The notes under the pieces are model-generated. The model was not told where the DNA came from, did no database searches, and worked only from the letters and a program-made list of their open reading frames with translations. The position numbers and the translations under genes are program-made. This document shows, in pieces, positions 63,208 to 64,000 of a stretch of DNA of 64,000 nt (the stretch's first letter is position 1; each line of letters begins with the position of its first letter). Source of the DNA: an uncultured Bacteroidales bacterium. GTDB lineage: Bacteria; Bacteroidota; Bacteroidia; Bacteroidales; Marinilabiliaceae. The DNA is taken from NCBI GenBank assembly GCA_937892095.1, contig CALAVC010000244.1, forward strand, positions 1-64,000, read 5' to 3'.

Positions 63208-64000
63208 TTATTTATGTGCTTTGACTATTAGTCCTGTGCCAACCGTGTGTTTGCCGAAGAGGTCGAGTGTGTTGAGAATGAGGCACAATGGGAATGTCAG
63301 CAAGTAGTAGAACGGCAAGACGATGAAGAATAGCTTGCTCGCGCCAAGCATAAGGATGGGCCACTTCATAGAAAGCACCCAAGAGATGTGCCCCGGCTTG
63401 CCGTAGGAGTAGGTTGCGTCGATGTCTCGAAAGCCCGCGCGTGTTAGCTTTTGGCGGATGTCGTCAATGTTGTAGCCGTCGCGCACGTGCTCGTCTATGA
63501 ACCCGTGGACGCCGTCTTCATGGTCGTGTTCGTCGGCATCGCTTCCGCCTTTGTCGCTCGGAGTAGAGATTAGCAACATGCCACCATTGCGAAGCGATGT
63601 GTAGAAGTTCTGAAACACTTTTTCGTCTTCGAGAATGTGTTCCATGACGTCGACTGACAGTACGAGGTCGTATGTGTCGGGCTCGCTAAACTGCGTCAGG
63701 TCGGCTTCGGCAAAGGTTATGCGTTTGCTCATGCCAATCTGTTCAAAGAACTTGTTGCAGTCGGCTATCTGTTCGGTCTTTACATCGACACCTTTGACGT
63801 GGTTGCCCTTGTTGAGTGTTGCAAGGTAATATGTATACTGACCAAAGCCACTGCCTGCATCAAGGAATGTGGCGGGTCGGTTGCCACGCTCTGTGTTCCA
63901 TTGGCTTAGAGCACGACGTATGTGCCAGCTGCGCAGCAGTAGCAAGTCAAGTAGTCGGTAGAAAAAGATGCGGAGGGTCGGTGTCTGGTTAAAGACGTTG
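63208..64000 (-). CDS. Class I SAM-dependent methyltransferase, 5'-truncated by window edge
   Basis: The frame is open to the window edge (FNQTPTLRIFFYRLLDLLLL...), so the TTG at 63945 is internal and the start is outside. SAM-binding motifs are FLDAGSGFGQYTYYLATL and GVDVKTEQIADCNKFF, with YDLVLSVDVMEHILEDEKVF after them (methyltransferase 11/25 type). A C-terminal membrane segment is likely (LFFIVLPFYYLLTFPLCLIL). The substrate is unknown; lipid, quinone or glycan acceptors are all possible given the membrane tail. Confidence 0.85.
   Translation of the reverse strand, partial: NVFNQTPTLRIFFYRLLDLLLLRSWHIRRALSQWNTERGNRPATFLDAGSGFGQYTYYLATLNKGNHVKGVDVKTEQIADCNKFFEQIGMSKRITFAEADLTQFSEPDTYDLVLSVDVMEHILEDEKVFQNFYTSLRNGGMLLISTPSDKGGSDADEHDHEDGVHGFIDEHVRDGYNIDDIRQKLTRAGFRDIDATYSYGKPGHISWVLSMKWPILMLGASKLFFIVLPFYYLLTFPLCLILNTLDLFGKHTVGTGLIVKAHK

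Noticed and set aside
1..64000. CRISPR arrays, insertion sequences, prophage genes
   Set aside because: No evenly spaced direct repeats, transposase, integrase or phage structural gene was seen.

Overview
The window is a contiguous stretch of a Bacteroidota chromosome, almost certainly order Bacteroidales. The evidence is a SusC/SusD pair, type IX secretion (T9SS) and gliding-family genes (porU, porV, gldJ, gldH, porX), many Bacteroidetes-type lipoproteins, promoters of the TTG...TAnnTTTG type and few Shine-Dalgarno sequences. Genus cannot be fixed from the sequence alone. The T9SS C-terminal signal style and the pectin and rhamnose genes would suit a Prevotella-like gut, rumen or oral polysaccharide degrader, but that is inference. 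No tRNA, rRNA, insertion sequence, prophage or CRISPR array was seen. Both edge genes (alaS and a methyltransferase) run off the window.

Layout. 1-7.3 kb (+): the 3' part of alaS, a five-gene ABC-type membrane system of unknown substrate, then cmk. 7.3-12.2 kb (+): the rimP-nusA-infB operon behind a clear promoter and a leader with a terminator-like hairpin. 12.2-19 kb (-): a six-gene run of SLC13 transporter, MarC protein, RNase H, a large helical/TPR-like protein, an HD phosphohydrolase and an exported nitroreductase lipoprotein. 19.2-20.6 kb: bcp peroxiredoxin and, convergent, a DMT permease. 20.6-27.6 kb (+): porU, porV, ispF, gldJ. 27.7-34.9 kb (+): a tightly overlapping run of holB, a PSP1 protein, gldH, trmB, mrp and an SGNH esterase lipoprotein. 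35-39 kb (+): rhamnose genes rhaB, rhaA and rhaT. 39-44.3 kb (+): SusC/SusD. 44.6-48 kb (-): a pectate lyase with a T9SS tail, a FISUMP lipoprotein and a membrane-anchored AraC regulator. 48.2-50.1 kb (+): topoisomerase IV subunit B. 50.1-56.8 kb (-): GH3, MFS transporter, galE, metG. 57.1-58.3 kb (-): a lipoprotein joining a degenerate trypsin-like domain to a cyclophilin. 58.4-61.9 kb (+): a YbaK-type deacylase, GH28 and porX. 62-64 kb (-): a LolC/E-type permease and a methyltransferase.

How the genes fit together. Two themes recur. The first is protein secretion to the cell surface: PorU (sortase), PorV (its shuttle), GldJ and GldH (outer-membrane lipoproteins) and PorX (regulator), with at least one likely cargo, the pectate lyase. 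The second is pectin and rhamnogalacturonan use: pectate lyase, GH28, GH3, an SGNH esterase, SusC/D uptake, and rhamnose kinase, isomerase and symporter. The link between the themes is physical as well: the GH28 gene lies between the deacylase gene and porX with almost no spacing.

Items most worth a second look: the 2.36-6.59 kb ABC system, the nusA-operon leader, the orphan promoter and broken-looking ORF start at 57.0 kb, the protease-like/cyclophilin fusion, and the T9SS tail on the pectate lyase.
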